Shown here piece by piece: positions 34,248-42,363 of a DNA stretch of 64,000 nucleotides; the first letter of the stretch is position 1; every line of letters begins with the position of its first letter. The notes below the pieces were generated by a model. The model had not been told where the DNA came from, did not search any database, and saw only the letters and a program-made list of their open reading frames with translations. The DNA is from Poindextera sp036272595. Its GTDB lineage: Bacteria; Pseudomonadota; Alphaproteobacteria; Caulobacterales; Caulobacteraceae. The stretch covers positions 11,078 through 75,077 of the forward strand of contig DATAYM010000004.1 of assembly GCA_036272595.1 (NCBI GenBank), given 5' to 3'. Made by a program: the position numbers and the translations under genes.

Positions 34248-35267
34248 TCATTGGAGCGTCTCCAGATAGGTGCGCACGGATTTGATCTCCGGGCCCGAGA
34301 GGTAGAGGGTCGGCATCAGGGTCCCGGGCTTGACGCTCTGCGGATCGGCGATCCAGCCGGACAGGCCCGCGGGCGTGTTGGGCGCGGCGCCCGCGGCGAT
34401 GGTCTGGCGCGACATCAGGTGGGTGAGGTCGGGTGCGACGTGGCCGCCGGCGTCGGTGCCCCTGACGGCGTGGCAGGCGCCGCATTTCAGCACGAACAGC
34501 TGCTCGCCCGCGGTGAGGTCCGGGTTGGCCGGCGCGGCGGCCGGCTGGACCTGCGCGCGGCGCCAGGCCTCGAAGGCGGCGGGGCTCTCGGCGGTGACGA
34601 AGACCATCATGTGGGCGTGTTGCAGGCCGCAATACTCGGTGCACATGCCCTGATAGCGGCCGGCGCGGTCCGCTTCGAGCCAGGTCTCGTTGGTCTGGCC
34701 CGGAATGGTGTCGGTCTTGCCGGTCAGCGCCGGCACCCAGAAGGAGTGGATAACGTCGGCCCCGTGCAGCACCACCCGCACCGGCTCGCCGGTCGGGATG
34801 TGCAGCTCGTTGGCGGTGGCGAACACCTGGGTCGGATCGGGGTTCACATAGCGCGCTTCCCACCACCATTGGTGGCCGGTGACCTCGATGGTCAGCGGCG
34901 GCTTCGGCGGCATCGCCACGCTGGCGAGCACCGCGACGGTCCAGATGAGCGACACCACCAGGGCCACCGACGAGATCCCGACCCCGATGGTTATCCAGCT
35001 GACCCCGGCGCTCGTCCGTTCGACCGCCGCGTTCAGCGGGCCGAAGGCGTTGGCCTGGGTGCGCGCGGCCACGCCCCAGAGCAGCAGGACCGCGATGATG
35101 ATCACCACGGCCGCCGAAATGATCGCCAGCCCCCAGGTCAGGGCGACCACCGGATAGGCCTTGGTCCCGGATCCGCTGAGATAGGACATCGGGACGCCGG
35201 CGCGGGCCGCGGCCGGCCAGGCGGCCGCGGCCGTGACCAGCAGAGCCCCGCACCCCGGCCGGCGCAT
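34248..35267 (-). CDS. cytochrome c oxidase subunit II with fused cytochrome c (caa3 type)
   Basis: A 339-residue subunit II. A signal peptide and two spans at the N-terminus (ALTWGLAIISAAVVIIIAVLLLWG and SSVALVVSLIWTVAVLASVAM) are followed by the cupredoxin domain with WWWEARY and the CuA site GMCTEYCGLQHAHMMVF (C-x-E-x-C-x3-H-x2-M). A C-terminal heme c domain has KCGACHAVRGTDAGG and distal Met in KPGTLMPTLYLSGPE. ATG 35267 shares one base with the ctaG stop; a GTG at 35270 is equally possible. It accepts electrons from the lipoprotein cytochromes downstream. Confidence 0.93.
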   Translation of the reverse strand: MRRPGCGALLVTAAAAWPAAARAGVPMSYLSGSGTKAYPVVALTWGLAIISAAVVIIIAVLLLWGVAARTQANAFGPLNAAVERTSAGVSWITIGVGISSVALVVSLIWTVAVLASVAMPPKPPLTIEVTGHQWWWEARYVNPDPTQVFATANELHIPTGEPVRVVLHGADVIHSFWVPALTGKTDTIPGQTNETWLEADRAGRYQGMCTEYCGLQHAHMMVFVTAESPAAFEAWRRAQVQPAAAPANPDLTAGEQLFVLKCGACHAVRGTDAGGHVAPDLTHLMSRQTIAAGAAPNTPAGLSGWIADPQSVKPGTLMPTLYLSGPEIKSVRTYLETLQ

Positions 35268-36091
35268 CACACCGGGGCCTGGACGGGCATCGGCCTTGCC
35301 GGCCGGGCCTCGATCACCCGCCACAGCTCGTACATGGCCGCCCCGAGGAAGGCCACGCAGCCGGGAACCCACATCAGGGCGCCGCCGATCTGCTGATCCT
35401 GCAGCGGCGTCAGCCCCCAGGCGTAGGTCGTCAGCAGGTGCGGGGTGAAGATCGCATGCGGAGCCAGCGTGATGAGCGCCCCTAGAAAGCCCATCTGCAC
35501 GGTGGAGAAGAGGCCGGCCCCGATGGCCCAGAACGGGCTCGGCCGGGAGGGAACCAGCAGCGCCGTCCAGAGCCAGAGCGCCGCCCCGAACAGCGTCAGA
35601 TGCATCAGCCAGTAGGCGACCGTGCTTTCGAAGGTGAACTCATAGGGGATCGGCGTATGCCAGCACCAGAGCAGCACGGCGTAGAGGCCCGCGGCCACGA
35701 TCGGGGTCTTCGACGCCTCCGGCCCCGGACTCGGCGATCCGATCGGCCCTCCCGGCGCAAGCGCGCGGAAGACGTCGAAGGGGCGCCCCAGCGCCACCAG
35801 CGGCGCTGCGACCAGGGTCAGCCCCATGTGCTGGCCGACCCGCGCGGCGAACAGAGAGACGGAAAGCGGGCAGAGCGGCGAAACGAGCGCCGCGGCGGTG
35901 ATCGCCCAGCCGACGGCGAAACAGCCGACGCGTCCCCGCTCCACACCCGTCCGCCGCGCGGCCCAAAGGTAGGCGGCGGCGATCGCGATCAGGCAGGCGA
36001 TGAGCACAGGGTCGAGATTCCAGCGGCCGGCCAGTTCGGCCGGCGACGGCGGTGTGCCGCAATAGGGTATGGGTGATGGGCGCCCCGCCAT
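35267..36091 (-). CDS. ctaG: CtaG-like caa3 oxidase assembly factor
   Basis: A 274-residue polytopic membrane protein of the caa3-CtaG family (not the Cox11 type). Spans include LIACLIAIAAAYLWAARR, GWAITAAALVSPLCPLS, GLYAVLLWCWHTPIPYEFTF and LMHLTLFGAALWLWTALLVP. The motifs V-G-Q-H-M-G-L-T and W-H-T-P are typical and may bind copper during CuA/CuB assembly. ATG 36091 is preferred; the frame extends to 36121 without conserved content. It is the first gene of the leftward oxidase-PQQ operon, whose promoter must lie in 36092-36237. Confidence 0.9.
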   Translation of the reverse strand: MAGRPSPIPYCGTPPSPAELAGRWNLDPVLIACLIAIAAAYLWAARRTGVERGRVGCFAVGWAITAAALVSPLCPLSVSLFAARVGQHMGLTLVAAPLVALGRPFDVFRALAPGGPIGSPSPGPEASKTPIVAAGLYAVLLWCWHTPIPYEFTFESTVAYWLMHLTLFGAALWLWTALLVPSRPSPFWAIGAGLFSTVQMGFLGALITLAPHAIFTPHLLTTYAWGLTPLQDQQIGGALMWVPGCVAFLGAAMYELWRVIEARPARPMPVQAPV

Positions 36092-36152
36092 GCTCTCGCT
36101 TCCAACTGGCCGCCCGTGCAAACTATCGATCGGGGTATTTGGTTCTGTAACG

Positions 36153-36176
36153 CCGTGATATTTTTTCCGATCACGG
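36153..36176. promoter_or_regulatory. palindrome in the divergent ctaG/DUF421 promoter region
   Basis: CCGTGAT at 36153-36159 and ATCACGG at 36170-36176 form a perfect 7-bp inverted repeat around an AT-rich ATTTTTTCCG centre. It sits in the 146-bp gap feeding the cox-PQQ operon to the left and the DUF421 gene to the right. A regulator site is more likely than a terminator, as no gene ends here. Confidence 0.45.
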
Positions 36177-36237
36177 GCCTTCCTGGAACAGCACGCCGCG
36201 CGCAGCCGTTTGCGTGCCGAAAAGACCCGAGGAAGAC

Positions 36238-36765
36238 GTGAATCTGGGCCAGCTCCTCCAAATGGGTACGCCGCCGCTGACCTGGGAACAGATGTCGATG
36301 CGCGGACTCGTGGCCTTGGCCTACGGCATCGTCATCCTGCGTCTCTTCGGCCGGCGGATATTCGCCCGATGGTCGGCGCTGGACATCGTGATCGCGGTGT
36401 CGATGGGTTCCACCTTGAGCCGGGCGATCACCGGCCCCATCCCGTTTTGGCCCGCGGTCGCCGCCACCACCGTCATGATCCTGGTCCATCGGGCGCTGGC
36501 GATCTTGTCCGCCTACCTGCCGTGGCTCTCCCGCCTTCTCGAGGGGCGGGAGGTGACGTTGGCCAAGAACGGCGTGGCCAATGAACGCTCGATGGCGTTT
36601 AACGGCATAACCTTCGCCGACCTGGCCGAAGCGTTGCGCATGAAAGGGCTGGAAAGCATCAGCCAAACGCAACGGATCACGCTGGAACCGAACGGCGGCA
36701 TCTCCATCCAGCGGGCGTCGGATCCCAGTCCGCCGAGCGCGGCCAACGCGGTGACCCGTAGCTGA
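36238..36765 (+). CDS. DUF421 (YetF-like) membrane protein
   Basis: A 175-residue YetF-type protein: three N-terminal spans (LVALAYGIVILRLFGRRIFARWS, LDIVIAVSMGSTLSRAI, WPAVAATTVMILVHRALAIL) and a cytoplasmic DUF421 domain with LLEGREVTLAKNGVANERSMAFNGITFADLAEALRMKGLESISQTQRITLEPNGGISI. GTG 36238 has GAGGA upstream; a second GTG at 36214 is possible. The function of DUF421 proteins is not known. The gene is divergent from ctaG and convergent with a TonB receptor gene. Confidence 0.88.
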   Translation: MNLGQLLQMGTPPLTWEQMSMRGLVALAYGIVILRLFGRRIFARWSALDIVIAVSMGSTLSRAITGPIPFWPAVAATTVMILVHRALAILSAYLPWLSRLLEGREVTLAKNGVANERSMAFNGITFADLAEALRMKGLESISQTQRITLEPNGGISIQRASDPSPPSAANAVTRS

Positions 36766-36809
36766 ATCAAGTTTCGCGGCTGCGGACAGCGCCGACCGGG
36801 GCGGCCTTC

Positions 36810-39176
36810 CTAGTCGAACCGCAGGCGCAAGCCCGCAGTGAAGGCGCGGCCTTCGGCGGGACTGTAGGTGCGCGGATTTGTCAGCCGGACGTTCGGTGGC
36901 AGGCCGCCAAGGTCGGTGAAGGCGCCGTAGGTATAGTCGCGCCGATCGAACAGGTTCTCGACATCCGCGAACAACTGCAGACGAGGTCCGATGCGGTAGA
37001 CGGTGCGCAGGGCCACGGTGGCGAAACCCGGCAGTTGCGGCTCCTGGTTGGATTCGTCGCCGACCAGGAACTGGCCGCTCTGCGCCTGGACGTCGACGCC
37101 GGCGCTCCACGCGGAGGTGAGATCGACGTCGGCGGACAGGGTCAGCCGGTTTGCCGGGTCCATCGGCAGCCGCTCTCCCGGCCGCACATGGATGAACCCG
37201 CTGGCGTTTGCCGCCGGGCTGTTTGACGACAGGATCTCGGCGTCGAGGAAGCTTGCCTCCAGGTAGGCATAGCTGGCGGAGAGGCCCCAGCGGCCGGCGC
37301 GCCAGGCAAGGCTGGCGTCCACCCCCTGCCGGCGCGTCGCGCCCGCGTTCTGAAAATAGCCGAAGCCGTTGATTTGGGTCGCCAGCAACAGGATGTCGTC
37401 GACGGAGTCGGTGCGGTAGGCGCTGATCGACCAGGTGAGCTGGCCCCCGAGGTCGGGCAACGCTGCCCGGCCGCGCAGGCCGACCTCGACAGTGTGCGCG
37501 ACCACCTGCTTGAGCTTGGGGTCGGAGACCAGGAAGGCGTCGAGCAGGCATGGCGAGGCGCGATCGGCGCAGGAAAGTTCTCCGGCCGTCGGCGCGCGGT
37601 TGGACTCCGAGTAGCCGGCATAGGCGGTCAGCCCGTCCGCGACCTTGTAGGTCGCCCCGACGCCGGGATTGAAACGCGCGAAGCTGTGCTGGCCGCTCAA
37701 GCCGCCGCCGAGCCTGTCGCGGAGACCGATCCGCGCGCTGTTGAAGCGTCCGCTCAGGGACAGCGAAAGGCGCCGCGTGAGGTCGAAGACATCGACCGCG
37801 TAGGCGCCGAGGTAGGTGTTGGTCGCCGTCACGCTCACCGGGGCTTCGATCGGCGGCTGCGCGGTCGGGCTCAGCGCCTGGTCGATGGTCACGCCGACGC
37901 CCGCCACCCGTAGGTCAGGCTGCAGAGTCCCCAGCTCGCCATGGGCGCCGTAGGCGGTCGAGCCGTGATCGATCGAGCCGCCGACGACCAGATCGTTGCC
38001 GTGGGCGCCGAGCGGCGCCGTCAGGGAGGCCTGGAGGGCCGCGCCCAGGCTGTCCGTGGCCGTATGGGTGAAGTCGGTTTCGCCTGGCGTCGCCCCCGCC
38101 GGCAGCACGCTTGCCGGCACGGCGTGGCCGTTCGCGTCGTAGAGCGCATCGCCCGGATAGTCATAGGCGCCTTCCAGGCAGAGCTGCGCCGGGTCGTTGC
38201 CGCAGGCCGCGACATCGGTGGTGTTGCCGTCGACCAGGCGCTGGTCGAACCGGCGGTAGTAGAAACTGGCGCCCACCGAAAGGTCGCCGCGCACGGCGTA
38301 GGTCCCGCGCAGCTGCACCAGCGCCATGCCGTCCTGCATCGTCTGCGGGTAGGTGAACGTCGCCCTGGGATCGGCCGCCAGCCTCTGCACCGGGGTCGGC
38401 CCCACCGCGTCGATGTCGTTCACCGCGCCTGAAGCGGTCAGGTGCAGGCTCAGGGCCCCATGCTGATAGGCCAGATCGGCATAACCCTGGCGCAAGGTCG
38501 TCGGCGATCGATAGCGGAAGCCGTCGTCATGCAGGCCGCCGATCCCGACATAGAGGCCGAAGTCGCCGAAGCGGGACCCGTATTCGACATGACCGGCGAC
38601 GTCTCCGAACGAGCCGCCGCTGATCTCCCCCCCAACGCCCTGGTAGCTCAAGCCGTCCTTCATGTTCAGCGTCACCGCGCCGCCGAGCGCATTCAGGCCG
38701 AACGCCGGATTGTCGCTCTGGATGGTGAAGGTCCGGGCCGCGAACTGGGGCACGAGATCCCAATTGACGTTGTCGCCGAAAGCTTCGTTCAGCCGCACGC
38801 CGTCCTGGTATACGGCCAAGCCCTCGGCGACGCCGGATATCGGCGAAGCTTCGAAGCCCCGGTAGGTCAGGTCGGGCTGGAACGGGCTGCCCTGTTCGTC
38901 GTTCAGGCTGACGTCGGCGAGCTGGGCGCCGACCAGATTGGCGATCACGCTGGTTTGTCGCTTGTCGGCCAGCGCCGTGATCGACAAGGTTTCGACCTGC
39001 CCGGCGAGCTTGTCGATGGAGATCGCGCCGGTAGCGAGAGGGGCATTGGCGATGACCGTAACGATCTCGAGCTTTGACGGCGGCGTAGCGGACTGTGCGA
39101 GCGCCGCGGTCGCCGCCCCGATGATCGAAGCCATCGCGCCCGGCACGGCCGACGATGCGATCGCCTTCAGGCTCAC
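36810..39176 (-). CDS. TonB-dependent outer-membrane receptor
   Basis: A 788-residue receptor. A signal peptide (start VSLKAIASSAVPGAMASIIGAATAALAQS) leads to a plug domain (RQTSVIANLVGAQLADVSLNDEQGSPFQPDLTYRGFEASPISGVAEGLAVYQDGVRLNEAFGDNVNWDLVP) and a 22-strand barrel that ends YTYGAFTDLGG and RTYSPAEGRAFTAGLRLRF, with the aromatic-last residue pair RF-D. GTG 39176 with GGAGAG just upstream is the proposed start; the open frame running on to 40637 is the antisense of the next receptor. The substrate is unknown; the R-N-E-A-F-G-D-N-V-N-W motif is common in receptors near PQQ or methanol systems. Confidence 0.88.
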   Translation of the reverse strand: MSLKAIASSAVPGAMASIIGAATAALAQSATPPSKLEIVTVIANAPLATGAISIDKLAGQVETLSITALADKRQTSVIANLVGAQLADVSLNDEQGSPFQPDLTYRGFEASPISGVAEGLAVYQDGVRLNEAFGDNVNWDLVPQFAARTFTIQSDNPAFGLNALGGAVTLNMKDGLSYQGVGGEISGGSFGDVAGHVEYGSRFGDFGLYVGIGGLHDDGFRYRSPTTLRQGYADLAYQHGALSLHLTASGAVNDIDAVGPTPVQRLAADPRATFTYPQTMQDGMALVQLRGTYAVRGDLSVGASFYYRRFDQRLVDGNTTDVAACGNDPAQLCLEGAYDYPGDALYDANGHAVPASVLPAGATPGETDFTHTATDSLGAALQASLTAPLGAHGNDLVVGGSIDHGSTAYGAHGELGTLQPDLRVAGVGVTIDQALSPTAQPPIEAPVSVTATNTYLGAYAVDVFDLTRRLSLSLSGRFNSARIGLRDRLGGGLSGQHSFARFNPGVGATYKVADGLTAYAGYSESNRAPTAGELSCADRASPCLLDAFLVSDPKLKQVVAHTVEVGLRGRAALPDLGGQLTWSISAYRTDSVDDILLLATQINGFGYFQNAGATRRQGVDASLAWRAGRWGLSASYAYLEASFLDAEILSSNSPAANASGFIHVRPGERLPMDPANRLTLSADVDLTSAWSAGVDVQAQSGQFLVGDESNQEPQLPGFATVALRTVYRIGPRLQLFADVENLFDRRDYTYGAFTDLGGLPPNVRLTNPRTYSPAEGRAFTAGLRLRFD

Positions 39177-39332
39177 CACACTCTCCCAGGCTTCTGGCTC
39201 GACAGGCGCGGGTTTCGGGCGAGCTGCTGTCGCCGGAGCGCGAGTCGACGGGGTTGGTTCCCTTCGCAGGCCTGTCCCGGGTTTCCGGGCGTGACGCCAA
39301 AGGCGCAGCATCGCGGCGGCGGCTAGGCGAGC

Positions 39333-41318
39333 GTGCCGGTCGATCAGCCGCCGCCGACGCCCGTCGTCGTCCAGGCCGCGCGGTTGCCGGCGGCGGCCGG
39401 AGACCGCGCGTTTTCGATCCTGAAGATCGACCCGGAGGCGCTGGCGGTCAGCGAGCGGCTGGACGACGCGCTGGCGTCCGCACCGGGGTTTTCCCTGTTC
39501 CGCCGCACCTCCAGCCTGGGCGCCAACCCGACCACCCAGGGGGTCTCGCTGCGCGGCATCGCCGGCTCCGGGGCCAGCCGCGCCCTGGTGACCCTGGACG
39601 GCGTGCCGCAGAACGACCCGTTCGGCGGCTGGGTGATCTGGACCGGCCTGCCGCCCGAGGCGATCGCGTCGGCCGCCCTGGTGCGCGGCGCGGGGGCGGG
39701 GCCTTACGGCGCCGGAGCGCTGACCGGAGTCGTGGCGCTGCAGCAGCCGGACCATATCGACGGCTACGCCGCCGGCGAGGTCGCGGCGGGCGACCACGGC
39801 TATGCCCGCGCCGCCGCCATCAGCGAGATCGACACCGGCCCCGTCCGCGCCTTTCTCGACGCCTCCGACGAGACCAGTGGCGGCTGGATCCCGGTGCGCC
39901 AGGGACGTGGTTCGGCGGACACGCCGCTGACCCTGCGCGACTGGAGCGCGGCCGAGCGCCTCCAGGCGGATATCGGCGCGGTGGTGCTGTCCGAGCGCAT
40001 CGGCGGCTATGAGGAAGACCGCGGGGCCGGCACGCGCTTCGCCGCCTCCCGCGCCAGCGGCGTCCAGGGCAGCCTCACCCTGGTCCGGGCTCCGACCGGC
40101 GCCAGCCTGGGCTGGCGGCTGCAGAGCTGGATCGAGGGCTCGAACCTGGTCAACAGCTCGGCCTCGGTCGCCGCCGGCCGCAACACCGCGACCCTGGCCG
40201 ACGACCAGTACGCCACCCCGGCGCTGGGGGTGGGGTTCAACGCCGCGTTGCGGCGCGCGGCCGCGCGCTACAGCTGGGAGCTGGGCGCCGACCTGCGCGA
40301 CTTCGACGGGGTGAGTCACGACCGGCTCTACAACCAGGGAAACCCGACCGGAACCCGCACCGGCGGCGGCGGCGAACTGGTCGCCGGTCTCTATGGCGAG
40401 GCCAGCCGCGACCTTGGCCCCTGGCTGCTCACCGGCGGCGCCCGCCTGGACGATTGGGAGACCTATGATTCCCGCCTGGTCCAGACCGGAACCGCGCCGC
40501 TGGACCAGCGCCCGCCCGACCGAGGCGGCCTCGTGCCCAGCGGCCGCGTCGGTCTGCGCCGCGACCTGTCGGACGCGCTCTATGTCCGCGCCGCCGCCTA
40601 TACCGGCTTCCGCCCGGCGACCCTGAACGAGCTGCACCGCTCGTTCCGGGTGGGCAATGACGTCACCGAAGCCAATGCCGGCCTCGCCCCCGAGCGGCTC
40701 TACGGGGTCGAGGCCGGGCTGGGCGGCCAGGCCTGGCTGAACTGGGACGCCGACGTCTTCTACAACCAGCTCGCCAACGCCATCACCAACGTCACCATCG
40801 GCAAGGGTCCGGGGAGCTTCCCGCTGGCCGGGTTCGTGCCGGCGGGCGGGACGCTGTTCCAGCGCCAGAACGCCGGCTCGATAACCGCCGTCGGCGTCGA
40901 GGGCGAGGCCGACCGGCGCCTGGGCGCCGCCGTCGATCTGCGCGCCGCCTTCACCTACACCAACGCCCGCGTCGACGGCGGTGGGCAGGCCCCGCAGCTG
41001 ACCGGCCTGCGCCCGGCCGAGACCCCGGCCCTGACGGTGACCGCCGGCGCGACCTGGCGGGCGCTGGACCGGCTGACCTTGACCGGCGAGGTGCGCTACG
41101 AGAGTTCGCGCTTCGACGACGACCAGAACACCCGCCTGATCAAGGCCGGAACCGGAGTCGACGCCCGCGCCGAATGGCGGCTCACCAGGGCCCTCGACGT
41201 CTATGTCGCCGCCGACAACCTGCTGGGCGCCAACATCGAAACCGGCCGCAGCGCCGTGGGCGTGGTCACCTACGACGCCCCGCGCATGGTGCGCGTCGGC
41301 CTCACCCTGCGCCGCTAG
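39333..41318 (+). CDS. TonB-dependent outer-membrane receptor without recognisable signal peptide
   Basis: A 661-residue receptor: plug with RLDDALASAPGFSLFRRTSSLGANPTTQGVSLRGIAGSGASRALVTLDGVPQNDPFGGWVIWTGLP and a complete barrel ending LDVYVAADNLLGANIETGRSAVGVVTYDAPRMVRVGLTLRR. The mature-like part starts within 20 residues of the GTG at 39333, and an in-frame TAG at 39324-39326 closes the frame directly upstream, so no signal sequence is encoded in frame. Either the start region has been damaged, or a frameshift or sequencing error lies just upstream. The substrate is unknown. It is divergent from the other receptor. Confidence 0.8.
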   Translation: MPVDQPPPTPVVVQAARLPAAAGDRAFSILKIDPEALAVSERLDDALASAPGFSLFRRTSSLGANPTTQGVSLRGIAGSGASRALVTLDGVPQNDPFGGWVIWTGLPPEAIASAALVRGAGAGPYGAGALTGVVALQQPDHIDGYAAGEVAAGDHGYARAAAISEIDTGPVRAFLDASDETSGGWIPVRQGRGSADTPLTLRDWSAAERLQADIGAVVLSERIGGYEEDRGAGTRFAASRASGVQGSLTLVRAPTGASLGWRLQSWIEGSNLVNSSASVAAGRNTATLADDQYATPALGVGFNAALRRAAARYSWELGADLRDFDGVSHDRLYNQGNPTGTRTGGGGELVAGLYGEASRDLGPWLLTGGARLDDWETYDSRLVQTGTAPLDQRPPDRGGLVPSGRVGLRRDLSDALYVRAAAYTGFRPATLNELHRSFRVGNDVTEANAGLAPERLYGVEAGLGGQAWLNWDADVFYNQLANAITNVTIGKGPGSFPLAGFVPAGGTLFQRQNAGSITAVGVEGEADRRLGAAVDLRAAFTYTNARVDGGGQAPQLTGLRPAETPALTVTAGATWRALDRLTLTGEVRYESSRFDDDQNTRLIKAGTGVDARAEWRLTRALDVYVAADNLLGANIETGRSAVGVVTYDAPRMVRVGLTLRR

Positions 41319-41322
41319 CCGT

Positions 41323-41910
41323 TCAGGACGCCGTCTCGCCGACGCGGCCCGACCTGGCCGCGGGCCGGCGTCTGGCCAGGAGGCAGCGAACCAGTTCCTC
41401 GCCGAAGGGGAGGGCTTCGAACACCACCACGCAGATCAGGGTGGCGACCAGGTAGGCGATCGGCAGCGGCGGCTGTCTCAACCGCAGACTGAAGTCGGGC
41501 GCCGCATGGCCAATGCCGAACAGCGCCAGGAACTGGTCCCAGTGCAGCGCGACGAGGCAGACGAGCGCCGTCAGCGGCACGAGTTCCAGGAAGCTGTGCA
41601 CCATCTGTTCGATCGGGCTCACCACGCGGTGGCGGACCGCGTAGGCGACGTCCCAGAAGGCGGTGGCTTCGTGGGCCACGAAGGCGGCCGCGCCGATCGC
41701 CAGCACCAGCGCATCCACCTGGAAGAACAGCACGATCAGCACCGGCGCGCCGATCTCGGCCAGCATCAGCAGATGCAGCAGGGATTCCGGATAGCTGGCG
41801 TTGCTCTGGATCTTCGCCCGCCGGTGACACAGCCAGTCCGCCACGCCGGCGGCCAGCCACAGCGGCACGATGAAGTACATCAGGATCAGACGCACGGGGG
41901 AGGCATCCAT
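41323..41910 (-). CDS. multi-pass membrane protein (hypothetical)
   Basis: A 195-residue protein with about five spans: LILMYFIVPLWLAAGVADWL, LLMLAEIGAPVLIVLFFQVDALVLAIGAAAFVAHE, LVPLTALVCLVALHWDQFLALFGIG and PIAYLVATLICVVVFEALPFGEEL. Conserved-looking polar residues are H-E-A-T-A-F-W-D-V-A in the middle. I do not recognise a family; similar hypothetical proteins are common in alphaproteobacteria. ATG 41910 begins MDASPVRLILMYFIVP; the frame upstream is unrelated. It converges on the TonB receptor gene, leaving 4 bp between stops. Confidence 0.72.
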   Translation of the reverse strand: MDASPVRLILMYFIVPLWLAAGVADWLCHRRAKIQSNASYPESLLHLLMLAEIGAPVLIVLFFQVDALVLAIGAAAFVAHEATAFWDVAYAVRHRVVSPIEQMVHSFLELVPLTALVCLVALHWDQFLALFGIGHAAPDFSLRLRQPPLPIAYLVATLICVVVFEALPFGEELVRCLLARRRPAARSGRVGETAS

Positions 41911-42363
41911 GGGCTGTTGCTCCGTCAGCGCGCGAGCTTTGGGGACAACAACCACTGACCGGGCTGTTGGTTCTCCGATGGTTGGCCGGCCGTGGGGCCT
42001 GACCAAACTTCATGATCTGCCGGCGCCCGCATCGGTTCCGCCTTCGGGGTTCCCGTGCCTTGCGACCGCGTCGGGTTCCCGCCCAGCGCAGCGACTACCC
42101 ATCATCGCATCCCCTCCGCCACGCGCGTTTTGACAGAGGGCCGGTCGGCAATTCCGCTCGGGCTGCGGGCAAGGCCGAGCTATTATTTGCAAAATACGAT
42201 TAAACACTTCCGAATATTGATTGTTATCAAATGCCCGGTCCGTGTGCAGATTTGTTGCACGGCAGGCCCGGGGCTGGAGCGATCCTTATCCGCCCCAAGG
42301 AACCAATGAAGAAGAGTCCGCCCGGCGTCTGGGGCGCCGAGGCGATCCAGAGAGGAGGCGCCC
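41911..42363. other. 453-bp intergenic region upstream of the rpoH-like gene
   Basis: Holds no recognised gene. Its right half contains the AT-rich element M1 (42182-42240) and a leader of about 130 nt to the sigma factor start. The left half carries the promoter of the leftward membrane-protein gene; no hairpin with a T-run was seen. Confidence 0.5.
42182..42240 (+). promoter_or_regulatory. LysR-type promoter element M1 (upstream of the rpoH-like gene)
   Basis: TTTGCAAA at 42186-42193, AATATT at 42213-42218 and TTATCAAA at 42224-42231 keep the same spacing as in M2 and M3 (27 and 11 bp between block starts). TTGAT-N4-ATCAA at 42217-42230 is a perfect palindrome. M1 matches M2 (44375-44433) at 48 of 59 positions. 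The AT-rich block stands out strongly from the GC-rich surroundings. Confidence 0.72.

Noticed and set aside
39180..39332. Cobalamin riboswitch between the two TonB receptors
   Set aside because: Some GC-rich segments resemble parts of a B12 box, but the conserved GCCACTG-like core and ordered stems were not found.
39177..40637. N-terminal extension of the leftward TonB receptor to 1275 residues
   Set aside because: The extension is antisense to the rightward receptor's barrel and has no receptor features; the signal peptide begins at 39176.
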